From Corynebacterium tuberculostearicum SK141 (GTDB taxonomy: Bacteria; Actinomycetota; Actinomycetes; Mycobacteriales; Mycobacteriaceae): a stretch of 64,000 bases of DNA. This document shows positions 34,199 through 42,904 of this stretch, piece by piece (position 1 is the stretch's first letter; every line of letters starts with the position of its first letter). The position numbers and the translations under genes are program-made. The stretch lies in contig NZ_ACVP01000004.1 in assembly GCF_000175635.1 (NCBI RefSeq), positions 28,822 through 92,821 on the forward strand, given 5' to 3'. Under the pieces are notes generated by a model. The model worked only from the letters and a program-made list of their open reading frames with translations. It was not told the DNA's origin and searched no databases.

Positions 34199-35333
34199 TG
34201 CTTTTCTCCTTCAGCGGGATACGGACGGCCAGGGCGGTGCCTTCGCCGGATTCCAGGCTCATGGTGCCGCCTACGCCCTCCACGCGGCCGCGGAGGCCGC
34301 TGAGCCCAAAGCCATTGTCCCTGCCGCTGGGGCGAGGGGAGGCGGATAGTCCGCGTCCATTATCAACGACGTCCAGGGTAACCGCATCCTCGAAAAGCCC
34401 GAGCGTGACCACCGCGCGCGAGGCGTGGGCATGTTTGATGACGTTATTCAGGCCCTCTTGCGCGGCGCGCACGATGACCTCTTTGATGCGTCCGGGCACC
34501 TTGCCGCTGCCGGAGACCACCAGCTCAAAGGTGGGGCCTTCCCCTAAGGCCTTGACCCGGCTGCGCATCTGGGACAGCAGGGAAGTGAGCTGGGTTTCCA
34601 GTCGCTCATCGGGGCCGGCTAGTTCGCGGACAAAGCGGCGGGCCTCGGCCAGGTTTTCGCTCGCGACGTCTTCGATAACCGCCAGTTGCTCCTCTTTGGT
34701 TGCTGGATCGTCGGTGCCGCGGGCCGCACGGGAGAGCAACAAGATGGAGCTGAGGCCTTGCGCGACGGTGTCATGGATCTCGCGAGAGAGGCGCTCGCGC
34801 TCCTCCAGCCGGCCGGCTTGGTGCTCGCTGGCGGCCAGCTCGGCTTGGGTTTCGCGCAGCTGCTTGGCGATGTCCCTGTGGTGCGCCGCCTCTGCCTGCA
34901 GCCGCCGCTGGATGAAAAAGACCGTGGCCGCAAAGGCGGTACCGATAAGCGGTCCCACGGCCGCAGCGATGGACCAGCCCTCGGGGTGCAGCCAGGCGGG
35001 AATGAATGCCGCTGCTGCCCACAGCACGGCGATGGAAACCAACCCAGGCACGGTGGGCAAAGCACGCAGAAAGACAAAAATGAGCGGGAATTCCAGCCAC
35101 ATGAAATCCTGCGCATGCACCATCAGGCCCAGCCACAGGAGGCATAGCCCACCCAGCCATAACCATGTGGGCAGCCAACGCTGTGCGGCATACACCACGG
35201 CGAGGGCGATGGCTAAGCCGATCACTCGGGCGTCGAGCCGGTCATCCACATAGGCGCGCGTCACGCCGAAGACTAGCAGAAACGCGAACATGGCGTGCAG
35301 GCCATAAACCCATAATTTTTGTCCCTTAAACAC
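34191..35333 (-). CDS. Sensor histidine kinase, HisKA_3 type
   Basis: A roughly 380-residue kinase with about five membrane helices in the first 140 residues and almost no extracellular domain, typical of envelope-stress or peptide-sensing kinases. The phospho-accepting His is in SREIHDTVAQGL (about residue 187). The ATPase domain shows AAQEGLNNVIKHAHA, VDNGRGL and GFGLSGLRGRVE. The GTG at 35333 is preferred because TATCCT lies 8 nt upstream; a GTG at 35378 would put a palindromic site inside the gene. It is divergent from an ABC transporter. Confidence 0.85.
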   Translation of the reverse strand: MFKGQKLWVYGLHAMFAFLLVFGVTRAYVDDRLDARVIGLAIALAVVYAAQRWLPTWLWLGGLCLLWLGLMVHAQDFMWLEFPLIFVFLRALPTVPGLVSIAVLWAAAAFIPAWLHPEGWSIAAAVGPLIGTAFAATVFFIQRRLQAEAAHHRDIAKQLRETQAELAASEHQAGRLEERERLSREIHDTVAQGLSSILLLSRAARGTDDPATKEEQLAVIEDVASENLAEARRFVRELAGPDERLETQLTSLLSQMRSRVKALGEGPTFELVVSGSGKVPGRIKEVIVRAAQEGLNNVIKHAHASRAVVTLGLFEDAVTLDVVDNGRGLSASPRPSGRDNGFGLSGLRGRVEGVGGTMSLESGEGTALAVRIPLKEKSNG

Positions 35334-35367
35334 AACCACCCAGGATATCCGCGCACCGGTGGACCGT

Positions 35368-35389
35368 GAATCAACCACTTGGTTGACTC
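35368..35389. promoter_or_regulatory. Palindromic operator between kinase operon and ABC transporter
   Basis: TCAACC-ACTT-GGTTGA (35371-35386), extended to 22 bp with GAN and NTC flanks. It lies between the divergent kinase and permease genes. It is the best candidate binding site for the response regulator to control both. Confidence 0.6.
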
Positions 35390-35444
35390 GAGGTTCAGCG
35401 AGCTGGCCGATTACTGCTGACCTGCATAAAGCGAATATAGAACT

Positions 35445-36428
35445 ATGTTCCTAGCAATCAGAGAAATCACCACAGCGCGCGGTCGCTTCGCGCTCATCGG
35501 CGGCACGGTTGCGCTCATTACCCTTCTGCTCGTGATGCTCTCCGGCCTCACGGAGGGCCTGTCCAAGCAAAATACTTCCGCGTTGGAGTCCCTGGAAAAG
35601 GAGTACCCATATATCTACTTTTCCACCGAGGACCCTTCCTTTAGCGAATCTGAGATGTACGCCGGCGATATCGCCAGCGATGGCATTCCCTTCGGTGCGG
35701 CCCAGACCAAGCTGGAGGGCCACGGCGGTGTTGCCGTCCTCAGCCTGCCGGCCGGCACCCAGGTTCCGGGTAGCGATAAGACCATCCCGGAGCAGGGCGT
35801 GCTCCTGTCGGATTCCATCGATGAGGCTGATTCAGTCACCTTGGGCGGCACCGACTTCTCGGTGGAGGGCACCGTCCCAGAGACGATGTATGCACATTCC
35901 GAGGTGGTATGGGCATCTACCGAAACCTGGCAGCGCATCAGCCACGCTCCGCAGGGCGTGATTGGTACGGCAGCGCTATATAAACAGGAGGTTCCTGGCT
36001 CCGTGAAGGTCTCCCAGTCCTTCTCTGGCCTGGCGGCCTATCAGTCTGAGCGCGGCTCGCTGCTTACCATGCAGGGCTTCTTGTACGGCATCTCCGCGCT
36101 GGTCACCGTCGCTTTCTTGACCGTATGGACCATCCAGCGCACCCGCGACCTGTCCATCCTGCGCGCGCTCGGCGCCACCGTGCGCTACCTCTTGCGCGAT
36201 GCCCTGGCACAAGCCGCAATCATCTTGGCCGCCGGCACCATTGCGGGTGCCGTCGTTGGGTGGGTGCTCGGCACGCTTGCTTCCGGCACCGTGCCCTTCG
36301 ATGTTTCCCTGCGCACCATCGCCGTTCCCGCGGTTGGCATCTGGGCCCTCGGCATGGCCGGCGCCCTTATTGCTACCCGCCGCGTAGCTAAAGCCAACCC
36401 ACTCGATGCTCTTGGAGGAAATGCTTAA
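35445..36428 (+). CDS. ABC transporter permease (FtsX/MacB-like)
   Basis: A 327-residue permease. One N-terminal helix (residues 13-35) precedes an extracytoplasmic domain of about 160 residues, then three helices (about 211-233, 250-275, 290-310), the FtsX/MacB layout. The segment RTRDLSILRALGAT is the conserved coupling region. Partner ATPase follows directly. Such exporters next to a two-component system often mediate resistance to cell-envelope antibiotics or peptides; here that is inference. Confidence 0.87.
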   Translation: MFLAIREITTARGRFALIGGTVALITLLLVMLSGLTEGLSKQNTSALESLEKEYPYIYFSTEDPSFSESEMYAGDIASDGIPFGAAQTKLEGHGGVAVLSLPAGTQVPGSDKTIPEQGVLLSDSIDEADSVTLGGTDFSVEGTVPETMYAHSEVVWASTETWQRISHAPQGVIGTAALYKQEVPGSVKVSQSFSGLAAYQSERGSLLTMQGFLYGISALVTVAFLTVWTIQRTRDLSILRALGATVRYLLRDALAQAAIILAAGTIAGAVVGWVLGTLASGTVPFDVSLRTIAVPAVGIWALGMAGALIATRRVAKANPLDALGGNA

Positions 36429-36429
36429 C

Positions 36430-37071
36430 ATGTCCACCATTCTTGATATCCGCAACGCCACCGTGACCTACCAAGACGGTGAGACCACGACCACCGCGCT
36501 TGCCGACGCCTCCCTCATCGCCGAATCCAACACCCTTACCGCCATCGTGGGTGAGTCCGGGTCCGGCAAGTCCACGTTGCTGTCCGTAGCCGCAGGCCTC
36601 ATCACCCCAGACTCCGGGTCCGTGCACGTGGACGGTACCCGCTCCATCATTTTCCAGCAGGCCAACCTGCTGTCCTCTCTCAATGTGCGCGACCAATTGG
36701 TGATCATGGACCATATCGCTGGCCGCAAGCTGCGCCCACAGCGCGCCGATGAGCTATTGGAGTTTGTCGGCCTGGCAGGAATGGGCAATCGCCGCATGGG
36801 TCAGTTGTCCGGTGGCCAGCGCCAGCGCGTCAATATCGCCCGAGCGCTCATGGAGCAGCCGGACCTGCTCTTGGCCGATGAGCCCACCTCCGCGCTCGAT
36901 TCCCACCTCTCGCAGGAAATCATCCGCCTCTTGCGCGATGTCACCCAGGAGATGAACACCGCCACCGTGCTGGTGACCCACGACCGCTCCCTGCTGAACT
37001 TCGCTGACCGCGTGGTGGAGGTCAAGGATGGCCACGTCTCCGAGCAGGAGAAGGTTTCTGCGCTCAGCTAG
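36430..37071 (+). CDS. ABC transporter ATP-binding protein (LolD/MacB-like)
   Basis: A 213-residue ATPase with Walker A GESGSGKST, Q-loop FQQANLL, signature LSGGQRQR, Walker B LLLADEP and switch His in VTHD. GGAGG lies about 12 nt before the ATG at 36430; ATGs at 36406 and 36421 are inside the end of the permease gene. It forms a transporter with the upstream permease. Confidence 0.92.
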   Translation: MSTILDIRNATVTYQDGETTTTALADASLIAESNTLTAIVGESGSGKSTLLSVAAGLITPDSGSVHVDGTRSIIFQQANLLSSLNVRDQLVIMDHIAGRKLRPQRADELLEFVGLAGMGNRRMGQLSGGQRQRVNIARALMEQPDLLLADEPTSALDSHLSQEIIRLLRDVTQEMNTATVLVTHDRSLLNFADRVVEVKDGHVSEQEKVSALS

Positions 37072-37077
37072 CCTTAG

Positions 37078-38655
37078 CTAGCGCTGCATGAGGAGTAGCC
37101 GTGCGATTGCCTGCGGCACGGCCGCGGCAATCTGAGAGGCGGAGCAAAGGCCAAAGCCGTCCGGGGTGTGGGCGGCAATGGCCGCCGCGTGTTGGTGGAT
37201 GGCCGCGGCGTGCAGGATTTCCATAATTATCGCCTCCGCATCCGCCTCGGCGGCATCCAGTTGCGCGAGCGTGGCTCCGAGGATGCCAGAGAGTACGTCA
37301 CCAGAACCGGCGGTGGCCGCGTAGGAGTGCCCTGCGTTCATGCCATAAATTTTCTGGCCTGGGGCCGTGACCGTGGTGATCCGGCCCTTGTGCAGGATGA
37401 AGCAGTCGAGGGCATCGGAAAGCTCTCGCAGGCGCACCCCGAGCCCCTCCGAAAGATCAGGTTCGCGGCCGAGAGTTGCCGCGTAGAGCCGCGCAAACTC
37501 CCCGGCATGCGGGGTCAGGACAGCGCAGGGATGATCGCGCACGAGTTCGCGTAGATCGCCGTCGGTCGAGAGCACGGTCAGCGCATCGGCGTCGGTAATC
37601 GTGGGCAGCCCGCGTTCTAGCACGGCGCGCAATTCCGCGGCCGCCTCCGGTCCGGTGCCCCGCCCTGGGCCTACGACCCAGGCTTGGGCGTGGACCTTTT
37701 CTTGGGCACTGGCATGAGGCACTACCTCCGGCAGGCTCGTGACCACGGAGTCACTGCCCACGACGCGAACCATGGACGGCGTGGCGCGCACCGCGCCCGT
37801 GGCGGCGAGGATGCCCGCGCCGGGATAGGCGCTGCTGCCAGCACAGACCGCGGTCACCCCGCCGGTGTACTTGGTGCTTGTCGCCCCCGGAGTCGGATCC
37901 AGGATTGGTCCAGTGCAGCCCACCGGCTTCGGGGCGGTGACCAGGCCTTGTTCTCCCGAAAGCACCGGCTCAGTCGGCCACTGGTAGGGCAAGGTAATAG
38001 TGGGTTCATTGGCGATATAGCCCACCGGCTCCGCGGTAGCGGAAAGCTCTTCTGCAAAGGAGCGCGGGGCGCCGGGCAGGCGCAGATCGCAGAGGATCAC
38101 CGCACCGCATTCCGGGGCAAAGATATGTCCGGCACGGGCCCAGCCAAAGCTAATGGTCACGTCTGCCTCTACGGCTTCGGCTGCGGTCACGCCGGTATCG
38201 GCGTTAATGCCCGAAGGAATGTCCACCGCTAATACCGGGACCCCGCGCTCCTTGGCCTCGGTATAGGCCCGCAGTGGGGCACCGGATAGGCCGCGGGTGG
38301 AGGCGAGGCCGGCGACGGCGTCGATAAGCAGATCGGCGTCTCCTAGGCCGTGCGCAATGGTTCCGCCGGCCGCGGTAAATGCCTTCAGCGCGGGTTCGTG
38401 GGCGCTATCCGCTGCAAGGATGGCCTCCACTGAGTAGCCCTCTTCTGCCAGGAAAGCGCCGGCATAGAGGCCATCGCCACCGTTGCCGCCTGGCCCGGCA
38501 AGGATAGTTACGTGCCGTCCAGAGTCGAGCATGCTTGTAGCCGTGGCTGCTACGCCTCGTGCGGCCAAGCGCATGAGCTCATCGTCAAAGGTCTGCTGGG
38601 CGAGAAGGGAATGCTCCGCCGCGCGGACGGCGGCAACGCTATAGGCATGTCGCAT
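37078..38655 (-). CDS. nnr: Bifunctional NAD(P)H-hydrate epimerase / ADP-dependent dehydratase
   Basis: A 525-residue fusion that repairs hydrated NAD(P)H. The N-terminal YjeF_N epimerase domain has AGPGGNGGDGLYAGAFL (residues 53-69). The C-terminal ribokinase-like dehydratase has GPGRGTG and the nucleotide/catalytic ATAGSGDVLSGILGATLA near residue 455. Full length. TATCCT ends 7 nt before the ATG at 38655, so probably leaderless. The 3' end is convergent with the ABC ATPase gene. Confidence 0.93.
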   Translation of the reverse strand: MRHAYSVAAVRAAEHSLLAQQTFDDELMRLAARGVAATATSMLDSGRHVTILAGPGGNGGDGLYAGAFLAEEGYSVEAILAADSAHEPALKAFTAAGGTIAHGLGDADLLIDAVAGLASTRGLSGAPLRAYTEAKERGVPVLAVDIPSGINADTGVTAAEAVEADVTISFGWARAGHIFAPECGAVILCDLRLPGAPRSFAEELSATAEPVGYIANEPTITLPYQWPTEPVLSGEQGLVTAPKPVGCTGPILDPTPGATSTKYTGGVTAVCAGSSAYPGAGILAATGAVRATPSMVRVVGSDSVVTSLPEVVPHASAQEKVHAQAWVVGPGRGTGPEAAAELRAVLERGLPTITDADALTVLSTDGDLRELVRDHPCAVLTPHAGEFARLYAATLGREPDLSEGLGVRLRELSDALDCFILHKGRITTVTAPGQKIYGMNAGHSYAATAGSGDVLSGILGATLAQLDAAEADAEAIIMEILHAAAIHQHAAAIAAHTPDGFGLCSASQIAAAVPQAIARLLLMQR

Positions 38656-38662
38656 GCCCGCC

Positions 38663-38668
38663 AGGATA
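38663..38668 (-). promoter_or_regulatory. Leaderless -10 element of nnr
   Basis: TATCCT on the minus strand ends 7 nt before the ATG at 38655. Confidence 0.45.
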
Positions 38669-38673
38669 GGCCT

Positions 38674-39489
38674 TTAAGGTGCCGGTTGGCAGGTCGGGCA
38701 CCAAAATAGGTTGCGTCCCTCCATGACCTTTTCTGCCACTGGGGTGCCGCAGATATAGCAAGGTAGGCCGGCGCGGCGGTAGACGTAGACCTCGCCACCG
38801 TGGTCGTCCTTGCGCGGTTCGCGGCCCATTGCCTCGGGGGAATGCTCGGGCCGCACGGTATCGATGCGGCCGTGCTCCACCCCGTACTCCATCAGATCCA
38901 CCAAGTCTGCCCACGTGGCGTCAAAGGTTTCACGGGAAACATCCCGGCCTGGCAGGAAAGGGGAGAGGCCGTGGCGAAAGAGGGTCTCGGCCCGGTAGAT
39001 ATTACCCACGCCGGCATAAAGGTGCTGATCCATCATGAGGGAGCCGATGCTGCGGCGCGATTTATGCACTGTGTCCCAGAGCGCCTCCACGTCGGCGTCC
39101 GCGCGCAGCGGGTCTTGGCCTACCTTGGCTAGCTGTGCGCGGTACTCCTCTTCGGTGAGCAGGCGGCAAAACTGCGGTCCGCGCAGGTTAGCGGCCTCGG
39201 CGCCATTATCAATGCGCACCCGGATCTGTCCGCCTACTTCCTCGCGGGGCTCGAAGCGCAGCTTGCCAATCAGGCCTAAGTGAATATAGAGGATATGGCG
39301 CGGATCCTGGGCGCTAAAGTGCACGAAAAGGTGCTTGCCGTAGGTCTCTGCCAGCTCGATGCGCTCGCCATCGAGAAGCTCCGCCTCCGCCGCGAAGCGC
39401 CCCTGCGGACTGGTCACGCGCAGCGGCATGCCGCGAAAATCGGCGTTGAATTTATTAGCTAGGCGGTGGATGACGTGACCTTCAGGCAT
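38674..39489 (-). CDS. Fpg/Nei family DNA glycosylase
   Basis: A 271-residue base-excision repair glycosylase/AP lyase. The N-terminus MPEGH provides the catalytic Pro2 and Glu3; the H sub-type and HRLANKF point to the actinobacterial Nei1 group rather than MutM. A helix-two-turn-helix region is seen near DQHLYAGVGNIYRAE, and a C-terminal zinc finger near CYICGTP and FWCPTCQ. Probably removes oxidised pyrimidines. A one-mismatch parS sequence is read as DVSRETF near residue 185. TAAACT ends 7 nt before the ATG. Confidence 0.93.
   Translation of the reverse strand: MPEGHVIHRLANKFNADFRGMPLRVTSPQGRFAAEAELLDGERIELAETYGKHLFVHFSAQDPRHILYIHLGLIGKLRFEPREEVGGQIRVRIDNGAEAANLRGPQFCRLLTEEEYRAQLAKVGQDPLRADADVEALWDTVHKSRRSIGSLMMDQHLYAGVGNIYRAETLFRHGLSPFLPGRDVSRETFDATWADLVDLMEYGVEHGRIDTVRPEHSPEAMGREPRKDDHGGEVYVYRRAGLPCYICGTPVAEKVMEGRNLFWCPTCQPAP
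38927..38940. promoter_or_regulatory. parS: Degenerate parS-like site, inside the Nei gene
   Basis: GTTTCACGGGAAAC differs from the parS 14-mer at one position. It is read in the same VSRET frame as the intact intragenic sites. It could be a weak or decaying ParB site. Confidence 0.4.
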
Positions 39490-39496
39490 GAAATCC

Positions 39497-39502
39497 AGTT
39501 TA
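39497..39502 (-). promoter_or_regulatory. Leaderless -10 element of the Nei gene
   Basis: TAAACT on the minus strand ends 7 nt before the ATG at 39489. Confidence 0.5.
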
Positions 39503-39616
39503 ATCGGGAAGAATTTTCGGCCAAACCGGGCGCTAACCAGCTCACTTATTTGCAGAGCCGCAATAGCGTAAACTCGAAATGCGGAATGATTTAACTCAGG
39601 GGAAGGCTTTCAAATC

Positions 39617-41113
39617 ATGACGCAAAAAATCGGCTTTGACCGCGAGAAATACATTGAGCTGCAGTCGAAGCACATCCACGCCCGCCGCGAGGAAATCGGC
39701 GGCAAACTCTACCTAGAGATGGGCGGCAAACTTTTTGACGATATGCACGCCTCCCGCGTGCTGCCCGGCTTCACCCCGGACAATAAAATCGCGATGCTGG
39801 AGCGCATCAAAGAGGACGTAGAGATCCTCATCTGCATCAATGCGAAAGATATCTCCCGCCAGAAGGTACGCGCGGACCTGGGCATTCTTTATGAAGATGA
39901 CCTGCTGCGTCTGGTGGACGTATTCCGCAGCCGCGGATTCTTGGTAGAAAACATCGTCATGACCCAGTTGGAGGAAGGCAATTCCCAAGCGGAGGCCTTC
40001 ATCGAAAAGGTCGAGCGCCTCGGCCTCAAGGTGGCGCGCCACCGCGTTATCCCTGGCTACCCCACCAATACGGACCTCATCGTGTCCGAAGAGGGCTTTG
40101 GGCGCAATGAATTTGCGGAAACCTCCCGCGACCTCGTCGTGGTTACCGCGCCGGGCCCTGGCTCCGGCAAGCTGGCCACCGCGCTCTCGCAGGTCTACCA
40201 CGAACACCAGCGCGGCAATAATGCCGGCTACGCCAAGTTTGAAACCTTCCCTATCTGGAATCTCCCCCTGGAACACCCCGTGAACCTGGCCTATGAGGCC
40301 GCCACGGTGGACCTCAACGATTCCAATATTATTGACCACTTCCACCTGTCCGCCCACGGCGAATCCACCGTGAACTACAACCGCGATGTGGAAGCGTTCC
40401 CGCTGCTGCGCACGCTTTTGGAAAAGCTCACCGGCACCACCCCGTACCAGTCTCCGACGGATATGGGCGTAAACATGGCGGGCTTCTGCATTACTGACGA
40501 CGCCGTGTGCCGCGCCGCCGCCCAGCAAGAAATCATCCGCCGTTACTTCAAGGCGCAGGTGGAAGAGGCTCGTGCGGGCTTGGGCACCGAGCAATCCGAG
40601 CGCGCCGCGGTCATCATGGCCAAGGCCGGCATCAAGGTAGAAGACCGCCCCGTGGTAGCACCTGCGCGCCAGCGCGCGGAAGAAACCGGCGAGCCCGCCT
40701 CCGCTATGCAGCTGCACGACGGCACCATGATCACCGGCCGCACCGCGCCCCTGCTGGGCTGCTCGGCGGCGATGCTGCTCAATGCACTGAAGCACTTGGC
40801 GGGCATCGACGACGATATTCACCTGCTGTCGCCCGAGTCCATCGAGCCGATTCAAACGCTCAAGACCAAGCATTTGGGTTCCAAGAATCCACGCCTGCAT
40901 ACCGACGAGGTTCTGATCGCCTTGTCCGTGTCTGCGGCGAAGGATGACAATGCCCGCAAGGCGCTGGAGCAGATCAAGGAGCTTGCTGGTTGCGACGTCC
41001 ACACCACCACCATCCTGGGTTCTGTGGATGAGGGAATCTTCCGCAACCTCGGCGTGCTCGTGACCTCTGACCCAGTCTTTGCCCGCAAGAAGGCGCTGTA
41101 CCAAAAGCGCTAA
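39617..41113 (+). CDS. DUF1846 domain-containing protein
   Basis: A 498-residue member of the DUF1846 family, whose structure is known from Streptococcus but whose activity is not established. Conserved segments include the N-terminal [14 protein letters not shown], the phosphate-loop-like [19 protein letters not shown] near residue 178 and the C-terminal [22 protein letters not shown] lies about 10 nt before the ATG. Cytosolic. Monocistronic. Confidence 0.92.
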   Translation: MTQKIGFDREKYIELQSKHIHARREEIGGKLYLEMGGKLFDDMHASRVLPGFTPDNKIAMLERIKEDVEILICINAKDISRQKVRADLGILYEDDLLRLVDVFRSRGFLVENIVMTQLEEGNSQAEAFIEKVERLGLKVARHRVIPGYPTNTDLIVSEEGFGRNEFAETSRDLVVVTAPGPGSGKLATALSQVYHEHQRGNNAGYAKFETFPIWNLPLEHPVNLAYEAATVDLNDSNIIDHFHLSAHGESTVNYNRDVEAFPLLRTLLEKLTGTTPYQSPTDMGVNMAGFCITDDAVCRAAAQQEIIRRYFKAQVEEARAGLGTEQSERAAVIMAKAGIKVEDRPVVAPARQRAEETGEPASAMQLHDGTMITGRTAPLLGCSAAMLLNALKHLAGIDDDIHLLSPESIEPIQTLKTKHLGSKNPRLHTDEVLIALSVSAAKDDNARKALEQIKELAGCDVHTTTILGSVDEGIFRNLGVLVTSDPVFARKKALYQKR

Positions 41114-41213
41114 CTTTCGCATGCTCAAGATTCGGCCCTTTCAGCTTGTACTGGAGGGGCCGCAGTCATATAAGGGAGAGCTACAAGATTGGGGATCTGC
41201 GCAGCTGCGGGCC

Positions 41214-41219
41214 TAAGAT
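41214..41219 (+). promoter_or_regulatory. Leaderless -10 element of trhO
   Basis: TAAGAT ends 6 nt before the GTG at 41226. A similar CAAGATTGGGG occurs about 30 nt upstream. Confidence 0.45.
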
Positions 41220-41225
41220 TGGGGC

Positions 41226-42161
41226 GTGACTATTGGCAAAGTTCTCCTGTATTACTGCTTTACCCCCATCGAAGATCCCACCGCGATCATGCTGTGGCAG
41301 CGCACCCTGTGCGAGTCCCTGGGGCTCAAGGGGCGCATCCTCATTTCCGAGCACGGCATTAACGGCACCGTTGGCGGCGATATGGAAGCCTGCAAGCGCT
41401 ATGTCCGCCAGACCAAGGAATACCCCGGCTTTAAGCGCATGCAGTTTAAATGGTCCGAGGGCGGCGCGGATGACTTCCCGCGCCTTTCGGTCAAGGTGCG
41501 CGATGAAATCGTGGCCTTTGGTGCGCCGGGTGAGCTGAAGGTGGATGAAAACGGCGTCGTTGGCGGCGGCGTGCACCTCAAGCCAGAAGAGGTAAATAAG
41601 CTGGTAGAAGAACGTGGCGAGGAGGTCGTCTTCTTTGACGGCCGCAACGCCATGGAGGCAGAGATTGGCAAGTTCAAAAATGCCGTCGTGCCCGATGTGA
41701 AAACCACGCATGACTTCATCGAGGAAATCGAATCCGGCAAGTATGACTGGATGAAGGATAAGCCGGTGGTGTCCTACTGCACCGGTGGCATCCGCTGCGA
41801 GATCCTGTCCTCGTTGATGAAGAACCGCGGCTTCAAAGAGGTCTACCAGATCGATGGCGGCATCGTGCGCTACGGCGAAAAGTACGGCAACGATGGCCTG
41901 TGGGAAGGCTCCATGTATGTCTTTGACAAGCGCATGCACCACGAGTTCGGCCAAGGACTTCAAGACCCCGGCTTCATCCAACTGGGCCACTGCGTGCACT
42001 GCGGCAAGGGCACGAATACCTTCCACAATTGCATCAATGAAGATACCTGCCGCCAGCAGGTACTCATCTGTGATGACTGCATCCAGCACGTAGAAACCCA
42101 GCACTGCGGCCGGCCGGATTGCGCCGAAGTGGCAGCGCAGCTAGCCAAGCAGGAGAGCTAG
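41226..42161 (+). CDS. trhO: tRNA uridine(34) hydroxylase (rhodanese domain)
   Basis: A 311-residue YceA/TrhO protein that hydroxylates wobble uridine of tRNAs in an oxygen-dependent route. The rhodanese active-site loop YCTGGIRCE near residue 180, the N-terminal ferredoxin-like segment with [12 protein letters not shown], and a Cys-rich C-terminus ([18 protein letters not shown]) are present as in full-length family members. The GTG start is consistent with family length. Confidence 0.93.
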   Translation: MTIGKVLLYYCFTPIEDPTAIMLWQRTLCESLGLKGRILISEHGINGTVGGDMEACKRYVRQTKEYPGFKRMQFKWSEGGADDFPRLSVKVRDEIVAFGAPGELKVDENGVVGGGVHLKPEEVNKLVEERGEEVVFFDGRNAMEAEIGKFKNAVVPDVKTTHDFIEEIESGKYDWMKDKPVVSYCTGGIRCEILSSLMKNRGFKEVYQIDGGIVRYGEKYGNDGLWEGSMYVFDKRMHHEFGQGLQDPGFIQLGHCVHCGKGTNTFHNCINEDTCRQQVLICDDCIQHVETQHCGRPDCAEVAAQLAKQES

Positions 42162-42904
42162 TCGCGCGCCGGTTCCTTGCGGAAGCAGCCCCACCACCAG
42201 TGCTGCCACGCGGTGATAAGCGGGCTGCTCGGCGGATAGATGATGCCGGTAGAGGTGTGCAGCTTACTGACCGGGCTAATGCCGTGGAGCGAGTTGAGGA
42301 ACCACAGGGGGCACTCGGCGGCGAGTTCGGCGGTGATGGGGCGCGTTTCGGTGTGAATTCCTAGGTCCGCAGCGCGCCGGGCAACTTGGCGCAGCGTGAT
42401 GCTGGGTAGCGCCTGACCGGTGGGGAGGATGAGCGTTTCCTCGTCCCAGGCGACGAGCGCGCCGGTGGTGGTCTCCACCATGGCACCAGAGGAATCCACG
42501 ATGGCGGTGTCATCGGTGCCGTCTGCCTGATACTCGTCGCGGTAACGTGCCAGCGCTGGAAAATCGGGGCCCTTGACTAAAGGCTTCGTGCGCGGGTCGG
42601 GGGCTTGGACATAGGTCAGCCGGGTGGTTCGGCGCGCAGGGGGTGCAGGGCGAATATCGAGGCGCAGCTGTCCGCCGGCTAGCGAAATGCGGGGGAAGAG
42701 ATCGCCGGGGCCCATAAGCTGCAGCATCGCGGGGACGAAGCCGGCGGGAAGTGGGCCGGCTACCGACTCGAAGCGCTGGAGGTGCAGGGGGAGGGCGTTG
42801 GAGTGGGCGTCGGCAAGCGTCCGCCAAGAATCCGCCACGTCAAAGGGGCCGGGGTAGGGCTGGCTTGGAATGAAGCTGCTCTGGTGCCAGAGGTAGGTGC
42901 TCAT
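42158..42904 (-). CDS. pabC: Aminodeoxychorismate lyase (class IV aminotransferase)
   Basis: A 248-residue fold-type IV PLP enzyme. The segments ARYRDEY (Lys-containing PLP region upstream), [20 protein letters not shown] and the C-terminal [10 protein letters not shown] are typical of PabC-like proteins. It follows fused pabAB with an ATGA overlap, so together they make p-aminobenzoate for folate. The gene ends 4 nt inside the convergent trhO end. Confidence 0.85.
   Translation of the reverse strand: MSTYLWHQSSFIPSQPYPGPFDVADSWRTLADAHSNALPLHLQRFESVAGPLPAGFVPAMLQLMGPGDLFPRISLAGGQLRLDIRPAPPARRTTRLTYVQAPDPRTKPLVKGPDFPALARYRDEYQADGTDDTAIVDSSGAMVETTTGALVAWDEETLILPTGQALPSITLRQVARRAADLGIHTETRPITAELAAECPLWFLNSLHGISPVSKLHTSTGIIYPPSSPLITAWQHWWWGCFRKEPARD

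Noticed and set aside
39713..41128. 471-codon minus-strand frame opposite the DUF1846 gene
   Set aside because: Antisense shadow of a conserved 498-residue protein.
41134..41161. Terminator after the DUF1846 gene
   Set aside because: The 11-bp stem needs two or more G-U pairs and has no U-run; left unannotated.
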